DNA from: Zygnema cylindricum
Lineage: Eukaryota; Streptophyta; Zygnematophyceae; Zygnematales; Zygnemataceae
Length of the DNA stretch: 60,000 bases
Direction of reading: 5' to 3'
Assembly (NCBI GenBank): GCA_037447655.1
Contig: JBBHKE010002450.1
Coordinates: 64,001 to 124,000 of the forward strand
Shown here: piece after piece, positions 1-12,717 of the stretch
Position numbering within the stretch: position 1 is the stretch's first letter
Layout of the letters: every line of letters starts with the position of its first letter
Program-made: the position numbers and the translations under genes
The notes under the pieces: model-generated
Told to the model about the DNA's origin: nothing
Database searches by the model: none
What the model saw: the letters and a program-made list of their open reading frames with translations, nothing else

Positions 1-259
1 GTGACTACCCTTCATCCCCATACTATATCTCTACGGAGGGAATTTTTCTCATCTTAGTGAACATATGTTTTTCCTTACACATGTGCATAGAGGCAACTAA
101 ATCCAAAATCAAACATCCTTCACCTTTTAATCTTCCAAATGCACATTTCTGTTTTCGCGGGATTTCTACCTCGGTCTTCGTTTCCAACTCCTCATCCAAC
201 AAGAGCTCAAAGTCATCGTCCTCGGATTCCTCCTCATGTACCTACGTCACAAAAGCCTT

Positions 260-927
260 TTACTTTTCTCTTGAAGATCCACCGACTTGCCCCTCTTTTA
301 ACCAGAGTTTGGTTAGCTTAGAACACTCCACCATATAGTGCCCCGGTTTCTTACAAAAATGACATAGCCTTTTGGGAGCCCTCGGTCCGAACTCATCGGA
401 CTGATTTTTTTGCCCTTTTCGTAGTTTCCACTCGATTTTCTGGGATCCATGTTCCTCTAATCGGTTGCGATTGACAATGCTTGTCCACTCTTTCCTCCCC
501 TCTGAATCTTTATTGTATTCTCTCGAACGAGAATCATCCCTACAAGTGAATTTAATATCCATCTGGAGTCCGGCAAGTCGTGCACATGGTTGACTATATT
601 CTCGTAATCATCCGGTAACTTCATAAGCAAGCGATTAACCTTTAGCTTTTTAGTTTCTACCTGTCCTGCACTCTCTAGCTCCATGAAAAATGTTGCGAGC
701 TCATTACAGAAATCATACATCTTCCCCCTTTCGTATACATATGCATCTATTTTTTGGTCAGCCAACTTCTGTTGCTGAATAATACCACTTCGGTACATCT
801 CTATAAGAGCCACCCATAGATCGGATGCCCTTTCTACTTCCAAATGAGGAGATGCAAGTCCTTTAGTAAGATGGCGGAGGATGAAGTGCTTTGCCGCCAT
901 ATCGTTATAGTGTCGTATTAATATCAT
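260..927 (-). pseudogene. Ty1/copia gag remnant (UBN2-type gag plus zinc knuckle), frameshifted
   Basis: Two overlapping minus-strand frames make one broken gag. The first (927 to 457) reads as a copia-type gag of the UBN2/DUF4219 kind, with the usual LWVALIEMY, FCNELATFFMELE-like and LLMKLPDDYENIV blocks. The second (562 to 260) carries a retroviral zinc knuckle, CHFCKKPGHYMVEC, fitting CX2CX4HX4C. The two halves lie in different frames, so at least one frameshift falls near 470-560. No protease, integrase or reverse transcriptase follows downstream (towards position 1), and no LTR pair could be delimited. In an intact element this protein would package retrotransposon RNA; here it is a dead relic. 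Confidence 0.85.
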
Positions 928-2290
928 TCTCCTCGTTTCTTGGAATAGGTGACATGATTGCTGAACCGGTTGTTATAGGTGTGATCGTCTCCTTCTTTTT
1001 TCTTTTGTCCACCACCTCCCCATCCTTTTTCTCCTCCGTTGGAGATGGATCTGCATCTTTGGTGAATCGCTTTCCTCCGAACCTTGGAGGGATGCCTAGA
1101 CCGGATGGACGCCTCACTCGTCCATTCACTATTCGCCAAAACCTTTTCTCACAAGAGCTCGTGTCATCATATCCTCCCAGTATATAAAGCTATTTCCATT
1201 AAAGATGGGCACCCTAGAGGGCGGGCCCATAACCTGCAACTGTGAGACCTCCATAGGTCATCATAATGGGCAGGTCACACAAAGCCCCAAGGAAAACCTT
1301 GACTCCTTCTTGTTTCAACAAGAAAAAATACCACTCTGGCAAACAAAAACTCTAACCAACTTCCCCGCTGTGAAAACAAAACTCCCTTTATTCGATAGCA
1401 AAATGAAACACTGAATTTGCTCCTCGAGCAGTAAATTATGAATGGTTAAAGATGACGTTTTGTACCGAAGCTCTCTCGGAGATAGGCGCCTACATCTGAA
1501 TTTCGCTAAGTCTAAATCTCTCTTTAAACCCTCTTCTATTGAAGTACGGCACCAATCACAAGATTGTACGGTACAAGAAAAGTAAAAGTGTCGGAGTACT
1601 TTATGTACAACCCTTGTACGCCAAAGCCATAACGGTGAGAACTGTCACATCCTGACTAATTATCACGCGTTAGGGAGATACTCTAATCCTATAAGATATT
1701 GCCATGTGTCAACCGGTGTGGCGGTGTCCAAGGACTGCTAAGGCGACCATTCTAAAATGTCGGCTCGCATCACGGCCGTCGATCCAAATCTGCTTTTGAT
1801 AAAGAGCGTCGAAATAAATGTCGGTAGCATTTGTGTCATACGGTATATAAGGTACAACGAGTTCTATGCTCTAAGAGATTGTTCTATCAGTTAAATGGAT
1901 TTCTCTAGGTATAGATAATTAAATACCTCTCGTACCCTATAAATCCCAACACTTGTCTTAGTTTATAGGATAAAGCTAACGGCTACTCGCTAATCTGACG
2001 AACTGTAGGTACCATGATCAAATCCTGGTTCTGGCGGTTTTTTTGGTACAGACTATTATTAGCCTACTCACTGTCTCCTTGGACAGCATAGGCAACCATA
2101 GCTCTAGCTTTCTCTCTTTGGACAACATAGGCAGCCATGGCTTTGGCTCTCTTTCTCTGGTCTTCAGTGATTGCAAAAAATATGGGGACTGGAGAGTGGA
2201 ACAAGAAGCAGTATGCCTTTGCTGACTTGCTCTTTTTCTTTTTCATATTTAGATCTAAAAAATACATGAAAGAAACCTTTAATTTCTACA
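928..2290. other. intergenic, no gene recognised
   Basis: I see no coding region here. The upstream side of the minus-strand gag relic occupies the first few hundred bases and might include decayed leader or LTR sequence, but no matching LTR pair was found. Positions about 2070-2165 contain two imperfect copies of a roughly 60-bp unit (CTTTGGACA-CATAGGCA-CCAT-GCT). Confidence 0.5.
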
Positions 2291-2295
2291 TCAAC

Positions 2296-2578
2296 AACGG
2301 GATATGTTTTACAAGTAGGAAACGGAACGTGTTGTTGGAGTAGAAAGCTTCAAAATATCAATGCTCTATCGACAATGGAGGCAAAATACATGGTCGTATG
2401 CTCAGCCATCAAGGAATTGTTATGGGTGAAATCTCTGCTTTATGAGCTTGGTTTCATGCAAAATGGTGTGCAAATTGTGTGGTGTGACTATCAAGTTACC
2501 AATGTTATTGCATCCAATCGTACACATCACTTTAAAAGCAAGCATATGGATATCATACTTCATTTTAGGGTGTCATGA
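2296..2578 (+). pseudogene. Ty1/copia RNase H fragment
   Basis: One plus-strand frame reads GYVLQVGNGTCCWSRKLQ, then NINALSTMEAKYMVVCSAIKE, LLWVKSLLYELGF, WCDYQVTNVIASNRTHHF and KSKHMDIILHF. This is the canonical copia RNase H order: GYVF...WSSKLQ, ALSTTEAEY, E..WL..LL.ELG, CDN, H.R.KHI...HF. The catalytic-type Glu (EAKY) and Asp (CDY) are recognisable. The frame ends at a stop and is not followed by an LTR I can identify. Its orientation is opposite to the gag relic at 260-927, so the two are not parts of one intact element. It is only a domain fragment. Confidence 0.85.
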
Positions 2579-4147
2579 CAAAACATATGACGTGACAAGA
2601 TTTATAAGAAGTCCGTATAAGACTGTTGTTGCGGAATGGCGCACAGTGTACTATTTCTGAGATATCGTCCGATAGACAAGATTGGACAAAAATATAAGTA
2701 ACAAAACAATCAATTTAATATAAATAAGAAACATCATTTTATAAATATAAATAATGTAATTTTATCATTTATCTGTCACCTACCTTTTGTATCAAAATGT
2801 ATAAACGTGCATTGACTATATCAAAATTGAAATACATTTTTTTTTTTTTATTATGTTTTTTTTGTGTAAATATTAAAAAAATATTTAATGTTGTAAACAA
2901 ATATTATGACGAGAACTTTTAGAATTTATCTATATTATTTAATGTAGTAAAAATACATTTTTTTATTTTGTTTATTGTGTTTTTTTTGTATAAATATTAA
3001 ATAAATGTGTAACTTTGTAAAATAACATTACCACGATAACTATTATTTTTTTGTTATGTTTTTTTTGTGTAATTATTAACTGAATTTTTTGTTGTATTAT
3101 TTAATGAAGTAAAGGTTTATTTTCTTAGATTTACTTTAACTTCAAAGTGACTGTATTAATATTTGATTGTTTAATAATTCATATTTGAATGCTTCAATAT
3201 TTTTGGTTTACAAATAATTATTTTATTATGTTTTTTATTAAATTTTATTACCTTTTATTACAATATTTTATAGTTTTCGTTAAGATTTTATTATCTTTCA
3301 TTAAAAAAAATTATAAATATTATTTTTGTTTCTTTTTTACATCAAAGAAAATATTTTTTAGATCATTTTACTTTTTATTACTATTTTGTTACCTTTTTTT
3401 AAAACAAAAGTTTTATCGCTAAAAATATTAATTTTCTTTTTGTTATCAAAATTACGAATCAAATTCATGTGGTGTTCCCTTTTCAAAAATACTTGTTGTA
3501 AATGTACCTTTCATTGTGAGTGTCATATTAACACTAGTTTGCTTTGTAAATTGCAAAAAAAAAAAAAACTTTATATTTTGACAAAAATAAGCAACAATTT
3601 GCATATCCAATTGCATTTATTATATTTATAACATTTTAGTTTCGCATAATACAATAATCGTAAGAAAGCAAACAATTTGAGCAACAAATAACATTGTATT
3701 TTCATATGTTCACAAAATTGCACAACATTTCAGATGTCCATATCTTTTGATTCATACATAGCTCATACTTATGCTAGAAGACAGCAATAAGATCCCTCGA
3801 AGTAAGCGTGTGAAATAACTATTTTAATGGGAATGGATATGTTTCTCTGTAAAATATGTTCTAAGGTATAAAAAAAAAAACTTTTGCTTTTATATAAATA
3901 AAGCTTTATCTTTTATTTGTGTTTAATGGCTTCAATGCACTAACTTGCCTCTCATTTCATTTTTTTTTCCCATATTGTTTCCACTTCCATTTATTTTCGT
4001 TTTCCTCTCACTTTTTAATATTTTTTTCTCTCAATTTTCTCTATCTCATTTTTTTTATTCTTGTTTGTTTTTTCGTTTTCACATTTTTTTTATTTTACAT
4101 CTATATCTAATTCCTCTTTTATTTTTTTTTCTCTTTTATCACAAAAT
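2579..4147. repeat. AT-rich intergenic; includes a dispersed repeat (about 2830-3200)
   Basis: Very AT-rich DNA with no gene. The part around 2830-3200 shares long matches with about 9345-9530 in the same orientation. The shared blocks are ATATTATGACGAGAACTTTT followed by AGAATTTATCTATATTATTT, and ACTTCAAAGTGACTGTATTA. They represent two diverged copies of an unclassified AT-rich repeat. No protein or terminal structure was seen. Confidence 0.6.
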
Positions 4148-4245
4148 GCATAAAAAAATGTTATAAAACGCATTAAAAAAGTAAAATATGCATAAAAAAG
4201 TGTTATAAAACGCATTAAAAAAGTAGCAATGTGCAAACTACTAAC
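4148..4245. repeat. short tandem repeat, two copies of about 50 bp
   Basis: The unit GCATAAAAAA-TGTTATAAAA-CGCATTAAAA-AAGTA occurs twice in a row with small differences. Confidence 0.75.
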
Positions 4246-4255
4246 ATAAAAAATA

Positions 4256-5305
4256 TTGGAATACAAAAATAAGAATAACAATAATAATAAGAATTATAAT
4301 ACTAATAAAAATTACAATAATAAGATTGACAATTATAATAAGAATTATAGTAATAACAATAAGAGTAATAATAATTACAATAATAATAAGAGTTACAATA
4401 ATAATCAAAATTACAAATATAAGAATCACAGTAATAAGAATTACAGCAGTTATAATTACAATAATAAGAATTACAATAATAAGAATTACAATAATATGAA
4501 TTACAACAATATGAATTACAGTAGTAATAATTACAATAATAATAAGAAATTACAATAATAATAAAAATTACTAAAATAATAAGAATTACAATAATAATAA
4601 CAATTACTATAATAATAATAATTGCAATAATAAGAATTACAACAATAAGAATTACAATAATAATAAAAATTACAATAATAATAAGAATTACAATAACAAG
4701 AATTACAGTAATAAGAATTACAAAAATAATAATAATAATAATAATAATTACAATACTAATAAGAATTATAATAATAAAAATTACAATAATAGTAACAATT
4801 ACAATAATAATAAAAATTAAAATAACAAGAATGACAATAATAAAAATTACATTAATAAGAATTACAATAATAAAAATTACAATAATAAGAATTACAATAA
4901 TATGAATTACAGTAATATGAATTACAGTAAAATGAATTACAATAGTAAGAATTACTATGAAAAGAATTACAGTAATAAGAATTCCAATAGTAAGAATTAC
5001 AGTAGTATGAATTACAATAATAAGAATTACAGTAGTAAAAATTACAATAATAAGAATTACAATAATAATAAACATTAAAGTAATAAGAATTACAATAATA
5101 AGAATTATAATAATAATAAGAATTACAGTAATAATAAAAATTACAGTAATTATAAGAATTACAATAAAAATAATTATAAAAATTACAATAATAATAATTA
5201 TAATAATAGGATTACAAAAATATGAATAACAGTAATAAAAATTACAAAAATAACAATAAGAATTACAATTATAAGAATTACAATAATATGAAAAACATCA
5301 TGAGA
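4256..5305. repeat. minisatellite of (AATTACAATAATAAG)-like 15-mers, about 1 kb
   Basis: About 1.05 kb is built almost entirely from variants of AAT-TAC-AAT-AAT-AAG, with expansions of AAT triplets. Because the unit is a multiple of three, long open frames run through it (Asn/Lys/Tyr on plus, Ile/Val/Leu on minus). These are by-products of the repeat, not genes. The array ends abruptly at the polypyrimidine block beginning near 5306. Confidence 0.95.
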
Positions 5306-5560
5306 GCTTCATTCCCTCTCCCTTCTCTTTCCTTCTTTCCCTTTCCTCTCTTCTTTTTCCTCCCTTCTTTTCCCTCCCTTCTCTCTTTTCTCTTCCCTCC
5401 CTTTCTCTTCCTCCTTCCCTTTTCTCCCCTCTTTCCCTCATTTTTTTTCCCTCCCTTCTTTTCACTCCTTTCTTTCCCTCCGTTCCCTTCGCTCTCTTCC
5501 ATTTCCTCTTTTCTTTTTCCTCCTTTTTTTTTCCTCCCTTCCCTTCTCTCTACCTGCAAA
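5306..5560. repeat. polypyrimidine (CCCTTCTTT-like) tract
   Basis: About 250 bp of almost uninterrupted C and T on the plus strand, made of CTCCCTTCTTTTC-like units. It directly adjoins the A-rich minisatellite. The open frames through it encode only Phe/Pro/Ser/Leu or Arg/Lys/Glu/Gly and are not treated as genes. Confidence 0.9.
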
Positions 5561-6548
5561 TGAGAACAACATATAAGTCCTCCCTCCCCCTCCATGGCCC
5601 CCCACAAGGGCTTTTATTTTTCCTCTCTAAAGCTTATTTTCTGAACGTGAAAATAACAAAAATTACGCTTTTAGGGCGAGATGACAAGTGCAAAACTTTT
5701 TCTTTTTTTTTACTCTTCCTGTTTGTGTTTTTGTGTTAATGCGTTTTTTTTTATCTAAGGGAAATGACCAACCTTATGGAAAAGACCGTCTTCAGTAAAA
5801 AATCTTTCTTACGGTTGTTAGTTTTTAAACTGATGGGAATCTACTCGTATTTTTTTGTCAATTTATTTAGTAAGTCGTACAATTAAATACGATTGAGAGG
5901 AGACCATATACGGAAACGGCCGATGTGTGACGTGACAAAAACAAAATCGTTCACGTGAGGTAGTCGTAAAGCGCGACACGTGGTAGCTTGCATATGGCGA
6001 GTGGATGACGTGGAAAATTTGATTTTGCCATAAGTCAAAATTGATTTGTCATACGTCATTAACTCCAGAAACGACCGAAGTATTCGCAAGTACTCGGAAT
6101 GAAAATTAGTCAAAATCAACTATTTTTAAAAAACTGCGTAATACGAAATTTGTCGGCCTAAATTGACGTTGACGGCAAGTTTTTTCCGAAAATAACTTAC
6201 TGTACAGATGTGATGTGAAGCTACATTTTTAAAAGTGTCTAAACGTTGTTCTAAATTTTATTTTTAATGGTATTTTATAGAGGTTTGTGGTCAAATTGGG
6301 TATTTCAAAGTATCTATGGGCTACTTGTTGAGTAATCATCTATGGTTTTGCTGTATTTTATTGTTTCATTGCAAACATAATTAAAGATTATAACTACAAA
6401 TCAAGGAAAAAAACGTTGATAGAGTTAATAACAATAATTTTTTCGTAAATGTTTTTGGCAAAAAAAATAAAAGGAAGGAATTACAATTTACCAAAACTCC
6501 TTGCATAAAATTAGTGTTACGTGTTCTAAATTCGCATTAATTTCAACA
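5561..6548. other. intergenic, nothing recognised
   Basis: No coding frame, RNA gene or element ends could be supported in this AT-rich stretch. Confidence 0.5.
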
Positions 6549-7893
6549 AATCTTTAACGCTAATATCGATAGCTGCCGACAATTAGAATACGTTGTATTT
6601 TTTCTTTGATTTGAAATCATTTCAATTCCATAAAACCCCTTAATCTTCACAGGTTTTGGTGAGTACGTAAATCAAAACATGGGCATGAAGAACTATTTAA
6701 TTTTCTTTTAACTCGTACTGCAAAATTTTAAACTGAAATCTCATATATAACTTTTATTTTTGCTTTATCAAAGTTATGTTTCCTATTTGACATAACGTTT
6801 TTTTTATATATTTTCAACAGATACACTTAACTAACAGTTCAAAATTCATTGAATTGTTCAAAATCAATAAAAATTAACATTATTTTCTTCATTATTAAAA
6901 CAACGTTAACAATTAACACTACAAAAAGTTACCTATTTGAACAATATTAATGTGCAATCGGGATTGGCAAATAAGATTTTGTACAATCGAGTTCACATTC
7001 TAGACTTGAACACCTAGAATCAGGTCAGGGTATTCCGTGCTCTTAAGTAGTTACAAAGTACTCGGAACGAGTTTACGAAAAAAAAATGTTAACCGAAACT
7101 CGATTCTCGCAATTACCCGTAGTCGTCCGTACCCGAATAAGTACAAAATTGTCGTACCCGATTTTGTTTTTTTTTTTGTAATCACCCTGCCAAATTCGAC
7201 CGGCCCCCATAGTTTGGCACATGAATCTGTTCCGGATCCAACACAGTCGGTCGGGTACGGATCGGTTGCGGATTCGGGTACCCGATTGCGACCTTTGACG
7301 GAGGTGGTGATGTACCACATAGGTCGCAAAAGTCGAAATTTTAGATCCCGAAACCGACATTTATTTTTTCAAAATTTGAACACCCGACACCCGACTAGGT
7401 TATATCACGCTCCTAAGTTGCTACCCGTTACCCAATACGCATTTACGAATATAAAATTCAGCCGAAACTCGATTTCCGGCGACTACCGTACTCGCCCGTA
7501 ACCGAATAATAAATCTTTAACACTAATATCGATAATCGTCGACAATTAGACTACATTGAATTTTCTCTTTCATTTGAAATCATTTAAGTCCATAAAACCC
7601 TTTACTGATTACATGTTTTATCGACTAGGTAAATCAAAACATGGGCATAAAAATCTATTTACTTTTGTTGTTTGACATAAATTTTTCTTTTTTCCAATAG
7701 ATGCACTTAATTAACAGTTAAAAATACGTTGAATTGTTGAAATTCATTAGATATTAACAATATTTTGTTCATTAATAAAACAACATTAACAATTAACACT
7801 ACAAAAGTACCAGCGTTAACTATTTGAACAACATTAAAGTGCAATCGAGATTGGCCAATAAGATTTCGTACGATAAGGTTCGCATTCTAGACT
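6549..7893. repeat. two direct copies of a about 450-bp repeat (A and A') flanking a pair of about 100-bp repeats (B and B')
   Basis: Block A (6549-7010) and block A' (7508-7893) share extended matches, for example ACGCTAATATCGAT / ACACTAATATCGAT, AAATCAAAACATGGGCAT, and CAACGTTAACAATTAACACT / CAACATTAACAATTAACACT. Between them B (7036-7140) and B' (7405-7507) share CCGAAACTCGATT, CGTACTCG/CGTAGTCG and CCCGTA-CCGAATAA. The order is A-B-spacer-B'-A', all in direct orientation, so it is not a simple tandem duplication. No protein is encoded. It may be a decayed composite element. Confidence 0.7.
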
Positions 7894-10800
7894 TTTTTTT
7901 TTTTAAAGAAACATTGAAATTTAAAAATGTATATGAAACTTCGAAAACATTTAATAGGCAACATTTAAAATTAATCAAAAATGTATTCGAAGTTTTTGCA
8001 TTAAATGCATTCAAAAACCAACATAGATACGCACATGTCGATATACATACGTGATTCATCGTACCTAGCGTTAGAGTCGTTGTCGTTGTGATTCTGAAAT
8101 CTCGTGTAACATTATCGATCACGCTCCATGGCTTCCTTTCAACATTAAACAAACGAAACCATTTATTTATTAATTGGAAAACATTTGTTGTTTAAAGTTT
8201 AATATATTGTTTTGAGTTTGATTTAAACATAAGAATGTTAGTTTTTATCAATCTCTTTAATTTTATGTTTTTAGATCATGTTTATGATGTACTATCATTA
8301 CAAAAAGCTTTTTTTGTATCGCTCCATATTTGAGATATTTCCCATTATAAATATTTATAATATAATTAATTGCCTCAAAGTATTATATGTTTTAATTTTT
8401 AGATTTTTTTTTATGTTTTTTTTCTGATTTTTTTTTTTTCAAAATTGAAAAATATTGTTTTTCTTATGTATTATGTTTTATCACACAGCGTTGGTTTCCA
8501 CAATAATATGACAGCGATGGTTATTGCAATAACATAACAACGATAGTTTTCACAATAATAAGATGGTGTTCGTTTTTTTTTATTTATTACCCATTTTTTT
8601 TCCCAATGCGTAGAGTTTATACGTTTTGTGGTTTTTTGTTTTCACAATGAGTAGATAAAGTTTATTTGCTACCCGTTTTTTTTTTCTCAATGAGTAAAAA
8701 AGAAAAAATAAAAATATAAAAAAAAATATAGAAAATAATTAAGAGCAAATAAACTATTAGAAACTTTAGATGCGGTCTATCCGTACTCTTGTTTAATTAT
8801 ATTAGAAGTTTTGAATCATATGGTTTGAATTAAATTATTTGTTTGTCAAATAAACATGGAACGTTTCAAAAAAATTCAAATTGTTGTTTAAAGTTTTGAC
8901 CCTATGTTTTGAAATAAATTATATGTTTGTCAAGTGAATACGAACTATTTTGAAATCTTTCAGATTGTTGTTTTTGTGTGTAAACCAATATTGTACATCA
9001 AATGTTGTTTTTGTGTGTAAACTATTAACATCAAAAATATCGTATATCAAATGTAATAAAATCACAACAAAAAAAATATTATGTAAAAAAAAAAACCTTT
9101 CATAAATCGTAACAAAAGATATAAATCAAACGCACATAAAAAATAATACATTTTAAACGACAACGAAAACTAAGTAAACAAGGCTTATTTTGTATCACTT
9201 CATATTTGAGATATTTTTCCCTATAAATATTGATATTCTAATAAATTGGGTTAAAGTATTCTATCGTTTAATTTTTTAATTATTTTGGGTTTTTTTATGT
9301 TTTTTTTTCAATCTTGAAATACATTGTTATTTTATTGATTTTTTTTTTTTAGGTAAACATCAAAGGAATGTTCAACTTTGTAAATAAATATTACGACGAG
9401 AACTTTTAGAATTTGTCTATATTATTTAACGAAGTAAAAGTTTTATTTTTTTTAATTTACCTTTAACTTCAAAATGACTGTATTAATATTCGATTATTTA
9501 CTATTTCATATCTGACCAAACAAGCATTTGTCGTCCATAATATTTTTTTTTTATATTTTGTTAAAATTTTCTGTTGTCAATTAAAATTTATAATTTTATT
9601 TTAATTCTTTTTTACATCCAAGAATATTTTAAATAATTTAACAAGTTTTATTTTATTTTCCAAAAAAATCAATTTAACTTTTATAATTTTTTTTACCTTT
9701 AAAAAACATTACACTTTAACTTTTACTTTTTTTTACCCTTTTAAAACAAAATTGTTATCTCTAAAAATGATATTTTTTCGTATTGTAAAATTAAATTAAT
9801 TTGAACGATATTCAAATTTATTAACATCGTTTAAATTTAATGCCATCATTTTAATACATTCATTTTTCTTTTGTTTTTGTTTTATTTTAAATTTTAATTT
9901 GTGTGGACATTTTTTACTTTTTTTTATTTCTTCTTGTTGTGTTTTTATTTTAATGAGTCGACATTTTTTTTTCTTTTTTTTTTTATTTTCAATATATATA
10001 TATATATATATTATATTGTGTTTTTAAATGTTTATTTCTCAAAATTTATTTTCTATTTTTTTCCAATACCTATCATTTTTATTTTTTCAATGTATAAATA
10101 TTGTTTCCAAATACAAATTACAACAAAAATTTATCAATATTGCAACTTGCATAAATAACAATAATCTTAATTTAAGTTTTGTTTAGTTTTTTTTTTGAAA
10201 AAAAACCAAAAGTAAAATTAACGATATATCTATTTTGAAATTTTCAAACCTAAAAATTTTGCAATAAACGTCAAAATATTTTTTATCAATTGGTAGTAGT
10301 ACTAGTTTACAAAGCTATCAATATTTTAGCAAATATTTTTCATTAAGTTGTTGTCACGAATGTTAACACGAAGTTGTTAACAAATGTGAAATCTTCTACG
10401 TTAAAAAAAAGTTTAAATTTTTTGCGCATGTCATATGCGTAATTTTGAAGCAAATTATACGATTAGTGTTTCTCGTCTAGTGGTTTTATTCAAGAGTGTG
10501 AATTCTCATTTTTCCATGTGAAACTTTTCCGCGCGATGTGTAACTTTACCACTATTGGCCTAGAAGCTGTTTTATGTTTTGCAGAAAGAACAAAGATCAT
10601 AAACAAGAAACAAAATATAGAGATCTTGACAATATTATGCTGTTAAAATGACGATGTATAAAGTATGAATACTACGGTATTGGTTTCATGGGAATGCACC
10701 AGTGGCCTAGTTATATATACTTACATGTGTACGTTTGATTATTATGTCAAAACCATTCATGCAACTCTTTTAAGCGTGCAAAGGATTTTTGAAGTTTGCA

Positions 10801-11160
10801 AAAAGTAAATAGTAAAATGTAGAAAATGCCAACCTAGACAGCACTGACCAAAAATAAACGTTATTTTTTTGCCAAACTAGTAAATCAATACTTGTTACAC
10901 GGCGTATCTTGATTATCATGTCCGTTGAACGAATATCGACTGTGTTTTGTTTATCATTCACGTTAGACGGGCAAGAAACGTGTCTTGTTTATCAAGCGTA
11001 ATACACAAACATGGATAGTGTCTTGTTTACAAACCTGTCCATGACGTCTCCATACAAGCGTGCAACCAGACTTCGAACACCTAAGAAAGATGAACAAGTA
11101 GACGACCAAACGTCTATACGTTTTATATGGATCAATTGGCCTTTATATTAAATTGTTTCA
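7894..11160. repeat. AT-rich intergenic DNA with dispersed repeats, no gene
   Basis: About 3.3 kb of AT-rich sequence. The segments 8296-8450 and 9180-9310 are direct copies of one another (CTCCATATTTGAGATATTT / CTTCATATTTGAGATATTT and following T-rich sequence). The segment about 9345-9530 matches about 2830-3200. A short (AT)n run lies at about 9991-10012. I saw no coding region. Confidence 0.6.
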
Positions 11161-11212
11161 TTAACAATATGGAAAACAAAATCTATTTCATTTAATACAT
11201 TTTAATATTTTT

Positions 11213-12115
11213 TTTGGGGAGAGGAGTGGGATGGGGAAATAAACGATTTGGGAGAAGAAGTGGGAAGGAAATGAATGCAAGAGAGACGAGTGAAAAAAAG
11301 GGTGGGAATTAGAGAGGGAGAGAGACTGTGAGATAGAAAGGGAGACGAAGAAAAAATAAGAAGGGGACAAAAGAAAGAGTGAGAGAGGGAGAAAGAGAAA
11401 AAGAGCGAGTGGCAAAAAAATAAAGAGTGGGAGAGGGAAAGGGAGAGGGAGAGAGAGAGAGAAGAATACGGAGAGGGACACACAGACGGAGAAAGACAAA
11501 AATAGGAAAAAAACAAAAAGACAAGACCAAGGAGAGAGTGGAAGAGAGACGGAGAGGAAGATAGGAATTGTGAAAAGGAAAGAGAGGGATTTTGAGAGGG
11601 TAAAAAAGAGAGGGGGAGAGATAGAAAAAGAGAGAAAAAATAGGGTGAGAAAGAGAGGGAGAGGGAGAAGGAAAAAAGATGGAGATAGAAAGGTAGAAGG
11701 AGAGAGAGAGGGAGATGAAAAGGGAGAGGAGGGTAAAAGAGAGAGAGAGGGAAAAACAAAGGGAGAGGGAGAAACAGGGGAAAAATGAGAGGGAGACGGA
11801 GAAGGAGAGGGAGAGAGAGAGGGAGAGAGAGAGGAAGAGGGAAAGGGAGAATGAGAGGGAAAGCGTGAGGGAAAGATAAAAAGAGAGGGAGAGGGAGATC
11901 AAAAAGAGAGGTAGATATATACGAGAAGAGAAAAGAAAGGGGAAAATAACAGGGAGAAATTGATGAAAAGGGAAAGACGACAAGGGGATAATGGTAAGAG
12001 GAGGAGAGGGGAATTGGGTGAGGGATGGAGAACGAGAGAGGGAGAGGGAGAGGGGGAAAGATAGGGAGAGAGGGAGAGGGAGAGGGAGGGAGAGAGGGAG
12101 AGGGAAGGGGGGGTA
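11213..12115. repeat. about 900-bp polypurine (GAGAGG/GGGAGA) tract
   Basis: The plus strand is overwhelmingly A and G (GAGAGGGAGA, GGGAGAGGGAG and similar) for about 900 bp, with only scattered pyrimidines. The large Ser/Leu/Phe frames on the minus strand and Arg/Glu/Lys frames on the plus strand are composition artefacts. Just beyond it, at 12119-12145, is an isolated MITE-type end, CTAATAGCGATTCGCGGTGT. Confidence 0.95.
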
Positions 12116-12351
12116 GTACGCTAATAGCGATTCGCGGTGTGCTGTACCTAATTCGTTAAAATGAAAATTTTATGCAAATCCCCTACATGTAACGGCAATT
12201 TAAAAATTCCCATTGTAAATTTCGAGCGGCCGCCCGCAAGTAATCCAGCGCACGAAATTTCTACCAGCGCACGAAATTCCTACCATATAGAGAAACTGAG
12301 AAACTCTATGTGCGCACTATATACTAATATTTCGTCCGTATCACTACAGTA

Positions 12352-12568
12352 CACCGTCGATCGTATTTAGCGTGTATGTTTTTTTCGCCACTTAAAACAT
12401 ATTTTCCCCGTACACACTTGTCGTATTTTAAATTTGAAACCACCAATCGGAAGCTGAGAATCTTACCTTTCATTCGCAACCGTCAGATCCACAATCCGAC
12501 ATGTATGTACGGAGAAAAGATGTTTTAAGAGACAAAAAAAACATACACGCTAAATACGATCGACGGTG
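12352..12568. mobile_element. MITE of the TACACCG family, complete, about 217 bp
   Basis: Terminal inverted repeats of about 80 bp are visible. The left end begins CACCGTCGATCGTATTTAGC and the right end is its inverse, GCTAAATACGATCGACGGTG. The homology continues inward through the T-run and the TTAAAACAT / ATGTTTTAA segments to GTACGGAGAAAA. Both ends are flanked by TA, consistent with a 2-bp target duplication, and the surroundings are CAGTACACCG...CGGTGTACTG. No coding capacity. The TA target could fit a Tc1/mariner-like or other TA-targeting transposase. Confidence 0.85.
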
Positions 12569-12717
12569 TACTGTACAGTACCTTAATATCCGCACTTTGA
12601 CTTGCGGTACATTACAGTACAGTACTTCCAATATGTACTTTCCGTACGATAAAGGCCCTTAAAGGCCAAGAAAAAGATAATACAAAAGGAAAATCAGATC
12701 CTCGATAGCAATTTCAT

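Noticed and set aside
260-2578. One intact copia element spanning gag and RNase H
   Set aside because: The two relics are on opposite strands and no LTR pair, integrase or reverse transcriptase lies between them.
4302-5075. 257-codon minus-strand open frame rich in Ile/Val/Tyr
   Set aside because: It lies wholly within the AATTACAATAATAAG minisatellite and its sequence is only the repeat translated.
11202-11983. Ser/Leu/Phe-rich minus-strand frames of 185-224 codons and Arg/Glu-rich plus-strand frames
   Set aside because: They are produced by the polypurine tract and have no domain-like sequence.
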